DNA from: Prostheceraeus crozeri
Lineage: Eukaryota > Platyhelminthes > Polycladida > Euryleptidae
DNA length: 64,000 nt
Reading direction: 5' to 3'
Assembly (NCBI GenBank): GCA_907163375.1
Contig: CAJQUW010011052.1
Location: 1 to 64,000, forward strand
The notes beneath the pieces are model-generated. The model was not told the origin of the DNA and searched no databases. It worked only from the letters and a program-made list of their open reading frames with translations. The translations under genes were made by a program, and so were the position numbers. Every line of letters begins with the position of its first letter. The first letter of the stretch is position 1. Below, piece by piece: positions 32,725 to 43,397 of the stretch.

Positions 32725-33294
32725 CTACAATGTAGATTTCACAAATATTTTTCTCAAATCACATAGGATGGGAGGAACATCATTTATGTCTTTAATGCCG
32801 GTTATCACAATCTTTCCATTATGGAATACATGAACATGATATGGGTGCCAGTTAGTCATCTGTGCTGCTGGAAATAGTTCCACTTCATAAGTGAGATTAT
32901 TTGATGATGTGACTTTACGAAAGTCATAATGATAGTTCAATTAACATAACACAGTCATTGTCTTCACTTCCCATTCAGATAATGAGTCACTAAGTAAATT
33001 TTCCAACGTAGAATGTAGATATGGTAGATCACCATCAGTGAAGCCACCAACACACTGGATTGTTCCATTTGGAAAGAATAGGATAGTCACATATTTATCC
33101 TTCCTCTGCATCCTCCATGTTAACATTGAGGGTCTTCCCAGATGTAGATTCGTTGTCGGCTTCATCTTGTGTTTTATTAATAACCACTGCTTTCGATTGG
33201 GAATGTTCCGCTCGATTTCTTGAAGATTGAGTTTTGAGTTTACTTTTGTAGTTAACATGCGATTCACGACTTCCATCCACTTGATGTCCTCCAT
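32725..33294 (-). pseudogene. TBP-like protein, Polinton A
   Basis: The region has the two-repeat form of TATA-binding protein. Repeat 1 begins VVNRMLTTKVNSKLNLQEIE, comparable to the N-x-V-S-T-V-N-x-G-x-K-L-D-L-x-x-I of TBP, followed by FFPNGTIQCVGG, comparable to IFSSGKMVCTGAK. Repeat 2 has YEVELFPA and HVFHNGKIVITGIK, comparable to YEPELFPG and LIFVSGKVVLTGAK. The phenylalanines of the last two motifs are the DNA-kinking positions in TBP. B has the same gene intact at 60563-61108. TBP marks promoters for RNA polymerase, so a role in transcribing element genes is inferred. It is broken. Confidence 0.7.
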
Positions 33295-33723
33295 CCTTAA
33301 TGAATAAAATCATATGTGGTAGTATCTCTTTTGTAAAGTTTCTCCATGTGACGTCACTGAAACGGAAAAATCGATAGTCAATATCTTCTCTCTTTGGTGA
33401 ACAGACGTATAGCTTGACGGTAGAGTCACACTTTATCCATACCTTTTGATCGAGAGGAATCTTATCTTCATCCGTGTCTTATGGTTGTCAATCAGATCAG
33501 CGAAGTCTTTTAGTGAAGATAATGCGTCAAGGCTAATGCAAACGCCACGATGTTTTCCACCACTATTTGTTATTAAGTGACGAAAGACTAATTTCTTAGA
33601 ATTTGTTATGTGAATGCTTTGTGAGTCATTTAATTTCCATGTTCTAATGTAATGAGTCATGTTTTCAAATATAAACCTAAATTTATTTGTTTGCATAAAG
33701 CTTGCTATTTTACATCTCAACAT
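33095..33723 (-). pseudogene. PC4-like protein with acidic tail, Polinton A
   Basis: The N-terminal part has a beta-rich start, then GGKHRGVCISLDALSSLKDF. This resembles the PC4/Sub1 core, where PGRKGISLNPEQW is followed by the helix QLKEQISDID. A second unit with the same beta-then-helix pattern (VKLYV and TWRNFTKEIL) follows. The tail ends in NMEDAEEG and overlaps the start of the TBP-like gene in another frame. PC4 proteins bind single-stranded DNA and act as transcription coactivators. B has two related genes in tandem. Assignment by pattern only. It is broken. Confidence 0.45.
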
Positions 33724-34046
33724 ATCGGAATGATGTTGAGTGCTACGTCTTCAATTCATAGTAGGACTACCTATGTTTTAGTAATTATTTCTACACATCG
33801 GAAAGATGTAGAAATTTCATTTTATATTTAATGTACCTATATATTATTAAGCATGACTACGCAGAAATGTAGTGATTGGTTAGTTTACTTTGTTAAATTT
33901 CTTAAACTTCTACGTCACCTGTAGCAGAAAGGCATCTCCTTCTCTTTGAAGGTGGGGGAAGACCTAAACTATAGTGTCCATATGGTAGAGATAGATTTTT
34001 ATTTAACCAACAGCGCTTATCCTCCCAAAGTGAAAGTCCTCGCTTT
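33724..34046. other. Short spacer, no gene seen
   Basis: AT-rich spacer between the PC4-like gene start and the polymerase gene end. It contains several near-palindromic TCTACA/TGTAGA words and no clear TATA box. Confidence 0.5.
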
Positions 34047-37000
34047 CTAAATGATTTTGTAGTGACTCATTTCCTCATTTGTATCTTTCTCACTGTAGTA
34101 CACAGTCCTATAATCATTATGTTGTAATTTTTTAACTACAGCTCTCTGCACTCCTTTTGCCCGCTTGATGCTATCACAAGTTGAATCTAGATATTTCATT
34201 GAATACATTTTTGGTTTTAGTAGGATCATTTCCTCAAGCAACTTTCCCGCACACTCATCCTTAAAACAACCTAATCTGGCTCTGTTTGTTACTGAGTATA
34301 GTCGGTGATGACTGTCATAGTTTGAAGAGTCAAATTTTTCACCAAAATATAGCAGTACATCCTCCAAGCTGACAGATGGTGAGGTGTACAAACATAGGAA
34401 AAAACTATTGGTATCACCTCCACAAAGCCGCGTTCTATTTATCAGTGGACATCTTTTAAAATCATTGTAGTATAACTGGTACATTTCCAATTTGCTATAG
34501 TCAAGTACCGCTTGACCAACATAAATCAATTTATTCAACATTATTGAAGGTTTATACATTTCCATACCAACTAGATCTTTATCAAATATCTTATGCTGTA
34601 CATAGAGAGGATGATTTGTTAATTTTCGACATTGTTCCACGCTGTTTAGTGATTTGAATTTTCTCCTTCGTCTTACATTTTCCATTGTTTTACCATATAA
34701 AGAATTATTTTTCAACTTATAAAATGACTTTTCAAAGTTGGTACTTGATTGAGCTCTCTTTTGTGAATTCATATCAATGTACGTTCTCAACCATGGCTTT
34801 TGTGTGAACTTTATACCGTTGTGAATTTCTGCGATTTTCATACCTATGGATAAATAAAATTTTAATATTGAATAGTGTACAACATAATTTTCCCTATTGA
34901 ATTGATGAAGCAAGAGTTTTTTAGTTGAACTGAATTTAGTGTCTGGTCTTATTTTCCTATGTAAATCCTTCATATAAGTTGAGAACATATTTTGCTCTAC
35001 GGTCTGTATCTCTGGCGCTAATGGGAAATCGGCAGTGTCTTCATGTATGTTTGCAGGATATTCCAAGTTCAAATCAAAAATATAGCCAATTTCACCATCA
35101 TCATCGATAGCTTGTATATTTTCTTCGTTTAGAAAATAGCTTACTTCACTATCGGTGAACCATTTAAAATTTGAATGTGGTAGACTCTTACTGAGCGAAG
35201 AACCGTAAAGGTTATTGACATCAATGTAAGATAAGTGACGACTTTCATTTGTATTATTTTGTAATTCCGAAATGCGTGCACGTGCTCTGTGAATGTTCGT
35301 AAAAGTCATTCCACCCCTTATTCCCCTTTCGAAGAGATTATACATACTTTCGTTTTGTATGTAGTGTGGAGGATCATTAGATGTCAACTTTAAAGCTGAA
35401 GTAAAGCTACGATGTGGAAGGCTAACGAAATGGACAGGATCTACTTTATCTTCACTTTGACTTAGTGACCTAAAAACTTCAAAAATATGCCAGTAAATAT
35501 GCCAGTAATAATACATCCAGCTTCAAATATGCAAGCATGTAATCACCAAAATTGTTACAATTGAAAGCAAGCCACGCATTACTAGCGTGCTTATACTCTT
35601 CATCTAAACAATGTTCACGAGTGAGATCATTATAAATTCACATTGTGGTGGCAGACATGTTTCTGACAATGTATTTAGACTTTTGAAATAACAGTAGGGA
35701 AACACTCCCCTTTGATGAAGAATATCATCTGTTAACAGGGGAAATTCATTTCTTAGTTTTTCTACATGTTCATAAACTTGCAATCCTCTTGCTAACTCAC
35801 TCAATGATGCACTTAAAAATTGATAAGAATCTAAGAATTTTAACTTGAAGTAGATTGTTTTTCCTTTGTATTCGTTCACAGGGACGCTGGTGGATAGAGT
35901 TATATACTTTTCAGCTGTTGCTGCTACTACTTCCAATTTCCATGACTTCTTCTTTCCAATTGCTTTATAGCAAACGATATGACTATCATAATTTTTAAAA
36001 TTATGGAAGAAGATGGGTAGTTCCCGCCTATTTAGTTTTAATCGAAGAATGCATTTGCTGCATATTGTTTGCCTATATCTTCCTGTTAAATGGTCGTGAT
36101 CTCTTACTTTTATGCAATCATCACTAAATACAGCTTTACATTTATTACAATTGTTTACATTTTTATGTTTTTCTTCTTCATCAGAAGAAAGAGACATTGG
36201 TTGCCGGCTTATTGCACGCTGATTATCATATAAGTTTTGAGCTATATTTTCTAGGTGATCCAAGAAGTCCATAATACAATTATCTCCTTTGAAGACATAA
36301 TATTTGTTTTCAAATCTGGACTGGAGAGCTTTATGCCAAACATGATAAACACCATTTGCTGCCGGTTTCTGTACTTTATTATCGATGTAGCACTTTATAT
36401 CTGCATAAACAACTAAAGGAGGACTTAATTGATATTCCATGCTACTTTGCCTACCTCTAGTTGTTTAGGCATTCTTTCTATTTGTGCCTTTCCACGAACA
36501 CAAAATTGATAATGTCGCTCCAAAGTTGTCTTATATGTAAACGATTGGGTACATCGATCGCAGAAATGTCTATATCTTCTATTTATTTTTCTATATAATC
36601 TTGATAGTTTTCTGATTCCATAATAGTGTGCACGTTCATTGTTTATAATTAGTAGTATATTCACAGTTCGTTTACCATTAAAGTTGCTGCTATATCGAAC
36701 ACCTTTTAGTCCTTTTTCGTAAAGGTGAATGTTGATTTTAATGTCATTATTTTTCTCAAACTTAGGAATATCTTTAATTGATACGGGTGTAGAGATGTCA
36801 TTCATATTTAGTTCAGATGTCCATTTACTATATGATTTTATCTCATTCCTAGAATATGATACATCATTGTAATGTAGCATTGATAGAACTGAATACAAGA
36901 AACAGTCATTTGCATTTGAATGTACATTAATTACAGCCTTTGAATCTTTCAAACTCTTTGGTAGATTAAATACTTCTCCACCAGAAAGTAATGGACTAGT

Positions 37001-37783
37001 AATAACATTGAATTCTATATTTAGTATTTCATCTATAACCCAATTGCTACCCTTATTTGCAAAAGCTTCAATATGACTTGAGAGACTATTTAAGTTATCT
37101 TGGAACCATGTATCATAGTCATAAATATAGTTTGTGGATGATGAAGTTAAGTGTGCGAGAAACGTTTCATCTTCCTGAGGATTTGATCGCACATAACGAA
37201 TTTGTGCTACCAGACGACCACGTAGTTGAAAATTTTCTAGAAGGTTTGTCACTAAGTTCTCTAATATAGATCGCATACTTAATAAAAAGGAAGTTATATC
37301 TACTGTGTGTGCTGATGGTGTGATGTCGTATACACGAGCATGACCGTTGAGCGCGCTTTCGCTGAGACTTACAGTTCCATGATTATTTTGAATATTCATC
37401 TCACTATTTGTATTATGCATATTCATATTCTGACGGAATTTGCTTATAGAATTATACGTTTTACCACAGCGGGAGCAGCATTGCATAAAGATCAAACTAT
37501 TATTTGAAGCGCTGATTGGTACATGTCTGGACGTTGATTCAGCAGTACTAGATTCGGGTATTTCACTATCATTAGCTGAGATACTTCGAGGATTTGAATT
37601 TAAATTACAATTACTTGGTTGCTTATCACAGACTAGATTGTGTCGCTTTAGATTATCCTGTCGTTTCGTTTCATATGGACACTTCCTACACTGATAAGTT
37701 TTTCCTAACTTACAAAACTTTTCATGGCGTTGCAAATTACCATTAAGAGTAAACGTTTTTCCACATTTAGAACAGACAACCAT
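34047..37783 (-). pseudogene. Protein-primed family B DNA polymerase, Polinton A
   Basis: This would replicate the element from its terminal protein-bound ends. The N-terminal region has C2H2-type zinc fingers (CSKCGKTFTLNGNLQRHEKFC and a second). A domain with RGRLVAQIRYV and GSNWVIDEIL also occurs as a separate B gene. A further finger pair follows. Next come the exonuclease motifs (VVYADIK; VRDHDHLTGRYR with its Cys pairs; FFHNFKNYDSH). The palm motifs are SYIDVNNLYGSSLS, KNNSLYGKTMENV and the GGDTNSF region. The Cys/His-rich insertion before LTGRYR is typical of Polinton polymerases. It is broken. Confidence 0.9.
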
Positions 37784-37820
37784 GTTTATTAAACTGGTGA
37801 GGATTATAATTTTGCAGACT

Positions 37821-37880
37821 ATATATATATTTTTATCATCCTATGACGTCACAACGATTACTAGCCAATGACATTTGTTC
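37821..37880 (-). promoter_or_regulatory. Polymerase promoter with TATA, CRE and CCAAT
   Basis: Upstream of the leftward polymerase gene lie a TATATATATA run (37821-37830), a perfect palindromic CRE, TGACGTCA (37844-37851), and CCAAT on the plus strand near 37866, reading ATTGGC on the gene strand. The order CCAAT, CRE, TATA, gene is that of an inducible polymerase II promoter. CREB/ATF control is inferred. Confidence 0.55.
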
Positions 37881-37958
37881 CAATCTACGATGAAATAAGA
37901 AGACAGGACTTGTATCAAATTCTTTTTCCATTAAGTTAAAAAGTCAAAGTAAAAGAAA

Positions 37959-39863
37959 TTACAACTTTTGACACTTTATCATGTCACTGTGTGAGAGTTT
38001 CACATGCTGGCACTGCTCGCAACAGTCGGACGTATCCTCCATCCGAGTCAGTCTAACTCGTGAAATGAGACCTTCACGATATACGATGTGCATGAGTGTC
38101 TCACGTTCGAATTGCCGATTGCCTCGGGCCACAGAAGAAGACAATAGCAAGTTTGACTGTGTCAAATTGCGAACAGACACAATCAAACCCCTATTCTCCT
38201 CCCTGAGCTTGCTCTCCCGCTGTTCAGCCATCCGAAGTCGTTGCTGGCACAACTTGAGTTTCTCCTCCAGTCGCTCATCACCTTCTAACGTTTCGTCAAG
38301 GTCCACATTATATTCCCGCAGAGGTAATGGAGCGGGAGCAGGAACAGGGACCGGATCGGGAGTAGGAGCAGGATCAGGAAAAGGGACTGGAGCGGGAGCA
38401 GGAGCAGAAGCAGGATTAGAAGAAAGGATCGGAGCGGGAGCAGGAACAGGTGACGTAGTAGGAGCTCGTGGTGGTGTGAGAACTCCTCGATGTTCGAGGA
38501 TCGGCGTAAAAGGAAGCCGAGCGCTACAATTTGGCGACGCCCGGATCCGCGAGAAGGATATCTCTTGAGATGCGAAATCAATCACATGCTGAAATGAGAA
38601 GAAATAATTGTTTACTATCTATATGTCCTTATAATGAGGATAGAGCAATATCGATCTAACAAAATTTATAAAAATCATACCTCAGGAGTGACACTTGACG
38701 GATTGTCCCGAAACGAATTGTTCTGAAAATAGATATCACTGCTATAATTTTGAACCACATTTAACAAGAGAAATCATGAGATTTAGTTATAAATTATGTT
38801 ATGTAGTTATCGTTAATTTCGATACTTACAAGAGAGCGTCTTGTGTCATCCTCATCAGAAGATGATGTCGCCGATGACGTAGTAGACGTCTCATCCGATG
38901 AAGACTCCGATGAGGACTCCCGTATCGTGTACGGACGCTCTTCATTGTCCTCAACTGATGTGGTCGTAGCCGGAGTTGAGGTGATGCTAGCAGCTCTGGA
39001 TTTTTTCAGGGATAGGGATCGCATTACCTGAAGCGGTAGAAAAAGATAGAATGTTAACTGAGCAAATGGATGATGTATGATACATTAACAAGTGACGAGA
39101 GGGACTTATGAAAACGACTATAACAACTGTACTTACGGGACGTGGGGTACTTGACTCTTCTACCGCACTCAGCTTGGGAACCAGTGGTAGAATTTTGAAC
39201 AGCTGCAAAGAGAATTAACGCATTATTATACATTGAGGGTGATTAATTTTTATCAACATGTCTTACATTTTTCATTTGAGGCAACTGTTTGACAACCTTT
39301 GTCTTCTTCTTCGCTGGAGGCCTCTCACACTGAAATGTTTTTGTAAAGTTAAATTTACTTCATACATAACGAAACAAATGTTCTTAACATCAATCATTTT
39401 TATTTTAAATTTAACTTGTACAGTTATCGGCACTCACCTCTAGATCGCTTGATGAAGAGTCACTATCAATGAATGCTCTTGATTTGAACTTTTGCTTTCT
39501 TTTTGTGGGAGGTTTTGCTGGTTCGGAACATTGGCTGAGTACTCCCTCTGCAGCCCTATCCTCCTTCGCGAAAAGCCTTGCCAATTTACTCTTTTCATCC
39601 TTTGAGGTTAAATTGCGTCCACCTCTGCCGTTTTCCTGCGCGCAGGATGCGTGTCTGCTGATGAAAGCCTTAGACTTGTCGTCATTTGCCATTTCCGTGC
39701 TTCGCACGTAGGACCGACAGGTGAGGCAATATACGTAGGTGCAGCCCTTCTTAAAAGTACACTCCTTGTGACCACTCTTACTGGCATGTCTCACCGGCTG
39801 CTTACATGTTTCACAAAAGTGAAATATTAAGCGCTGGCGTGCGAGGCTTGCATGACGAACCAT
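37959..39863 (-). CDS. Six-exon Polinton A gene, Cys-rich and acidic
   Basis: Clean GT-AG introns divide a 474-codon leftward gene into exons 39438-39863, 39267-39329, 39137-39202, 38830-39027, 38681-38722 and 37959-38588. All five introns are phase 0 and short. The protein has an N-terminal Cys/His zinc-binding-like region (CETCKQPV, CTYVYCLTC), a basic linker and a Ser/Asp/Glu-rich stretch. Then come a long Pro-Ala repeat, a coiled coil (about EEKLKLCQQRLRMAEQRE) and a terminal CEQCQHVKLSH motif. No known family is recognised. The build suggests a nuclear regulator. It looks whole. Confidence 0.6.
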
Positions 39864-41023
39864 TTCTGTAAGTCATGAAAAGCGTTTGTTATTATTTTAT
39901 CCGTTAGCAAATGTGAATATCATTTAAGTGACTATTGCATAAATATTCGAAAGTAATTCTACAGTAATTGATTTTTTTAACTTAGAAAAATATTTTCGAG
40001 ATAGAAACCGAAAGTCGAAATGTTAAATTTACCTTGAAAAGGCTTGCTTACATATCAACTTGAAATTTGAAATCAGCTGATAAATTATTAATTTATTTCG
40101 AAATGAAATCATAGAAACGAAACTGATGTTTTAAAAAGATAAACATTTCTGACTTTGGTTAAACAACTTTTAATTTGTAAATGGTCCACAGACTATCACT
40201 TTGAAAACAAAATTAGCATTTGATTTATTTACAAATTTGAAGCACACTTTGGAAATGTTTATCTTTATTTAAACACTTCATCATGTAAGCTTGTGTGCTT
40301 TATAAGTTTTGAAAATGCTATAATTAATTATGAAAATTAATAATTCTGTTTAATAATATAACATATAGTGTTCCTAACTTAAGATCCAGCCACATGTTTT
40401 AAACTAACTGGTTATCAGAACTTAGTAATGTTCCTACTCCAAAACTATATAAAGAAGTGAATAGAAGAATGTAGAACTCACTTCAGAATTGCAGTTATAA
40501 ATCGAGAAAACGGAGAGACGGAGAACGAGGTCTGCTATGCACACAGAATAATTCAAAAATGAGTGAAGAACGGAGCTCTACAACTTCTTTATATATGATT
40601 CTAACAAAGGAACCATGAACAAAGACCGGATGTCATCATAACATCACATTGGTATAGAAAAACAAACTGTTGAATTCAAACAAAACTAAACAGCTGATAT
40701 ATTTTAATGATGAAATAGAAAAGTGCCATCAAAGTCTTTGATGCTAGAGTGGTACATGTAACCGCGAAGTTAAACCAATTAACATGTGATGAAGATGGAT
40801 CCCCTGCAGTTCTAAACATTAAAAAATCTACTTAAGTTAAGGATTTCATCTAAATTCAAATAATAAAGAAAAAGTCATTAAGTTTTAAGAAGTTAAATCC
40901 AGACTGCATCATAAAACGCGCAAAAATCGAAATTCAAATTTCGCGCCAAATTTCGTAAAATCAAATTTCGCGCCAAATTTCGAAAAAATCAAATTTCGCG
41001 CCAAATTTAAATTTAATGGCATC
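39864..41023. other. Conserved non-coding block of the right arm
   Basis: No open gene is seen. Parts of 40440-40760 are conserved with 330-660 of element C, including CACTTCAGAAT, GTCTGCTATG, AACTTCTTTATATATGA and AAAAGTGCCATCAAAGT. A plus-strand TATATAAAG at 40446 precedes it. A non-coding RNA, a replication site or an unseen small exon are all possible. Confidence 0.45.
40445..40454 (+). promoter_or_regulatory. TATA box ahead of conserved non-coding block
   Basis: CTATATAAAG lies about 30 bp before a conserved AACTCACTTCAGAAT segment also present in element C near 367. No coding frame follows, so any transcript would be non-coding or start a spliced gene. Confidence 0.35.
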
Positions 41024-41088
41024 TAGGGTTAGGGTTAGGGTTAGGGTTAGGGTTAAGGTTAGGGTTAGGGTTAGGGTTAGGGTTAGGG
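41024..41088 (+). repeat. TTAGGG telomere-like array inside Polinton A
   Basis: About eleven TTAGGG units, one of them TTAAGG, form a 65-bp array of vertebrate-type telomere sequence. It lies 2.3 kb inside the right end, between non-coding blocks. Element C has a decayed array at the matching place. Confidence 0.93.
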
Positions 41089-41982
41089 AAGCAAGAAGAG
41101 TATCTATGGCACCCGGAACCCATGGGTAAATAAATTTTCGAGTGCGCGAAGCGCCCGAGAAATTTTGAGGCCCCCCCCGCCGTGTATGAAGTGTATGAAG
41201 TGTATGAAGTGTATGAAGGTTAAAGGTCAAGGTCAAGTTCATGTGGAGGTTTATGCATTATGGTCATTTCGAGTGATCAAACTTTAACTTTGAAAATTTT
41301 CAAAAACTTGAAAACTTAGTTATTTTTGAGAAAAAACTTAGAATTTTTCCAGTTGCATACACTTGCATACAACAAGGATTTTTTCATTGAATAGGTACAT
41401 ATGCTATATCATTCGAATGCTCTTTTCATGCTGATTCTAATGGTGTATTGTATGACACATGTATGACACCATCCGAAGCAGCTATAGCCCTTTGAAAGAT
41501 AGATAGAATTTAGTTGAGAAACTTAGAAATTGAAATCATAAATTTTTCTTCCTGCATACACTTGCATACAACAGGGATTTCTTCATCGAATGGGTACATA
41601 CCTTATATCATTAGAAAGGTCTTTTCATTCTCTAGCTGATGATGTATTGTATGCAATATGTATGATATCATCCTAAGGTGAAGAAAGCATTCAAAAAACA
41701 CTGTAAATCTATTCAAACTTTCATCCAATTTGACTATCATTTGAATTACACATTAATATTCATTTCAAACTTGTTCTATACGTTCGGTGCTGTTTCAAAG
41801 TCTCAAACAAGTGATTTGAAATATATATCTTCCAAATATTAAACTTAGAAATACTTATAGGTAGCTATTTCAGAGATGAATATATCTATCTCCAGTTCCC
41901 ATTCAAATCCTATTAGAAATTCGATTTGTGAAATTATAAAAACAAGATTGTTCATTTATGTAAGTGTTATTAAAGATAAAAA
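41089..41982. other. Non-coding segment shared with element C
   Basis: No gene is seen. It holds a C-run followed by five GTGTATGAA units (41180-41218). It also has two related blocks around GCATACAACAAGGATTTTTTC and GCATACAACAGGGATTTCTTC (about 41350 and 41560), each followed by CATTCGAATGCTCTTTTCAT or its variant. This internal duplication is also present in element C near 1270 and 1450. Confidence 0.6.
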
Positions 41983-42375
41983 TTACATATTGTCAATATT
42001 GGGGAAAGGAATCACTCTCTTCAGGTCAACTCGAACACATACTCTTGTCTTTTTGGGGGCACCAGGGCAGCGGCGGGGCGTGGCTGGATCTATTATGCTG
42101 AACTCCAGCGCAGTGGTCAAATCCCTTTCTTCAGGTTCCAAACGCACACATATCCTTTTCGTCCTTGTTTTTCGTGGAGCGTTACGAACGTGACTTCCAC
42201 CACGTGTCTTTATTGTTATAAGAGCTTCCAGCGGTGTTTCGATGAAGCTCCTTAGAACCACGCTTTCATCATCTGATGATTCTGTAATCACGGGTCCTGT
42301 TCCCAACACTATGGGTTCGCATGGCGATTCCATCTCTTCGACAGGAGAAGCGGGAGGTGTTGGGGTACGTTCCAT
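41983..42375 (-). CDS. Acidic/basic small protein, Polinton right arm
   Basis: The protein has 130 residues when started at the Met in MERTPTPPASP. The first half is acidic and Pro/Ser-rich (ESSDDESVV). The second is basic, with two related segments (APRKTRTKRICVRLE and APKKTRVCVRVDLK) that look like an internal repeat. The function is unknown. It is transcribed leftward from a divergent promoter shared with the small Cys/His protein. A decayed homologue lies in element C. The longer upstream frame crosses the promoter and is unlikely. Confidence 0.55.
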   Translation of the reverse strand: MERTPTPPASPVEEMESPCEPIVLGTGPVITESSDDESVVLRSFIETPLEALITIKTRGGSHVRNAPRKTRTKRICVRLEPEERDLTTALEFSIIDPATPRRCPGAPKKTRVCVRVDLKRVIPFPNIDNM

Positions 42376-42430
42376 TTTTAATGTGATTAGAATAATATAG
42401 ATAAAATAGCTATGGTATTTGAGGATTAGA

Positions 42431-42538
42431 ACCTTTGATAAGAATTGGTACACAACTAGGACATATATACTTTTCGAACAAAGGAATTCCCAACAGCCAA
42501 TCAGAGAGGTTCCGATTTTCCCTAAAGGGATATATAAG
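42431..42538. promoter_or_regulatory. Divergent promoter conserved in elements A and C
   Basis: A leftward TATA-like run (TATATAT on the minus strand, about 42462-42470), CCAATCAG at 42497-42504 and a rightward TATATAAGG at 42531-42539 lie between the two outward-facing right-arm genes. The same elements in the same order lie in element C (about 2390-2484), although the surrounding sequence has diverged. Confidence 0.7.
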
Positions 42539-42616
42539 GATGTAATTGTTCCAATTAAGCAAGTTCTAATCCTCGTCACTTGAGTAGACATTAAGAATCT
42601 ATTACGAATCTATTTC

Positions 42617-42910
42617 ATGATGAGTACCCAGAAACAACTGTTCTGTTACCAAAATGAAAGCATAGTAATTATGGGTGGATCGTTGGATGCGAAGGTTAAT
42701 TTGTGTCGCGGATGCAAAGTGGAACTCTGGAAGACTTTAACAGTGACAGCACTTCAAAGGAGAAAAGGACTGTCGGCGAAGTGTCCTATACACGAGTGTG
42801 ATCACGACTTCACAAACAATGCAACATTCCTCGAATGGGCTGAGGACTTCTTGAAGTTAACAGAGTCCCCCGAGGGACGTGACTTACCTTCTTTCATTTT
42901 TTATGGTTAA
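42617..42910 (+). CDS. Small Cys/His protein, last gene of Polinton A
   Basis: This 97-residue protein has two Cys groups: VNLCRGCK and KCPIHECDHDF. That is zinc-knuckle or zinc-ribbon spacing. The segment LWKTLTVTALQRRKG between them is conserved in element C, as is the end ESPEGRDLPSF. The function is unknown. It may bind nucleic acid. It has its own CCAAT/TATA promoter and runs toward the right terminal repeat, whose inner edge supplies AATAAA. Confidence 0.6.
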   Translation: MMSTQKQLFCYQNESIVIMGGSLDAKVNLCRGCKVELWKTLTVTALQRRKGLSAKCPIHECDHDFTNNATFLEWAEDFLKLTESPEGRDLPSFIFYG

Positions 42911-43019
42911 TTACACTTACATTGTAAACCTCTTGTTTTCATTTCGCAAATTCTGTAAATCGGATTCTGATTAGTAAATAATAGAACATTCATAACATAA
43001 TTTCTGATCTGTAAACGCA

Positions 43020-43391
43020 TTATGAAAATAAATAAAATTGTCATCATAGTCACAATGGCCACAATTGTCGCATTTGAGCAAGCAGTCTCAAAACAAACAC
43101 CTGTTTAAGTACCGAAATAGATGTTCGCATCCCTATTCTAATTCACATACTCTAATTCAATTTCGGAACAAGGCGTTCCGAATCATTGAGTATGATCTCA
43201 ATTCGCCTATCAATCGGAACGGGGTTCCTATTTACATGTTCCTATCCATGTTCGCATCCATTCGCAATTCGGAACATGTTCATATCCATGTTCGCATTCG
43301 CAATTCGGAACATGTTCGCATTGGCAATTCGGAACACATGTTCCTATCCATGTTCGTATCCACTATCAATGCGTCCGCATAACTAACTACT
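43020..43391 (-). repeat. Polinton A right terminal inverted repeat
   Basis: The 372 bases are the reverse complement of 23020-23391 with two differences. It ends ACTAACTACT, followed by the GTCATG duplication. Confidence 0.96.
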
Positions 43392-43397
43392 GTCATG
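43392..43397. repeat. Polinton A target-site duplication, right
   Basis: GTCATG is identical to 23014-23019. Its last three bases form the ATG of the Crypton-like reading frame that follows. Confidence 0.95.

Larger units (their letters stand above)
23020..43391 (+). mobile_element. Polinton/Maverick A, 20.4 kb
   Basis: The element is bounded by 372-bp terminal inverted repeats (two differences) starting AGTAGTTAG and a perfect 6-bp target duplication. It carries the full Polinton set: packaging ATPase, chromodomain integrase, penton-like and major capsid proteins, core-like protein, adenain protease and protein-primed DNA polymerase. Accessory genes include a UBA-RING protein, TBP-like and PC4-like proteins, and a spliced six-exon gene. 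Virion genes run rightward in the left half. Replication and regulatory genes run mostly leftward in the right half. It is broken, with about seven breaks, but the terminal repeats show the insertion is young. Confidence 0.97.

Noticed and set aside
39469-39711. Plus-strand frames opposite the six-exon gene (also 37981-38568 and 38843-39031)
   Set aside because: They are antisense shadows of the leftward exons. The Gly-Ala repeat is the reverse of the Pro-Ala repeat.
41024-41088. TTAGGG array as a true chromosome end or telomere fusion point
   Set aside because: It lies inside Polinton A, is flanked on both sides by element sequence, and recurs at the same place in element C.
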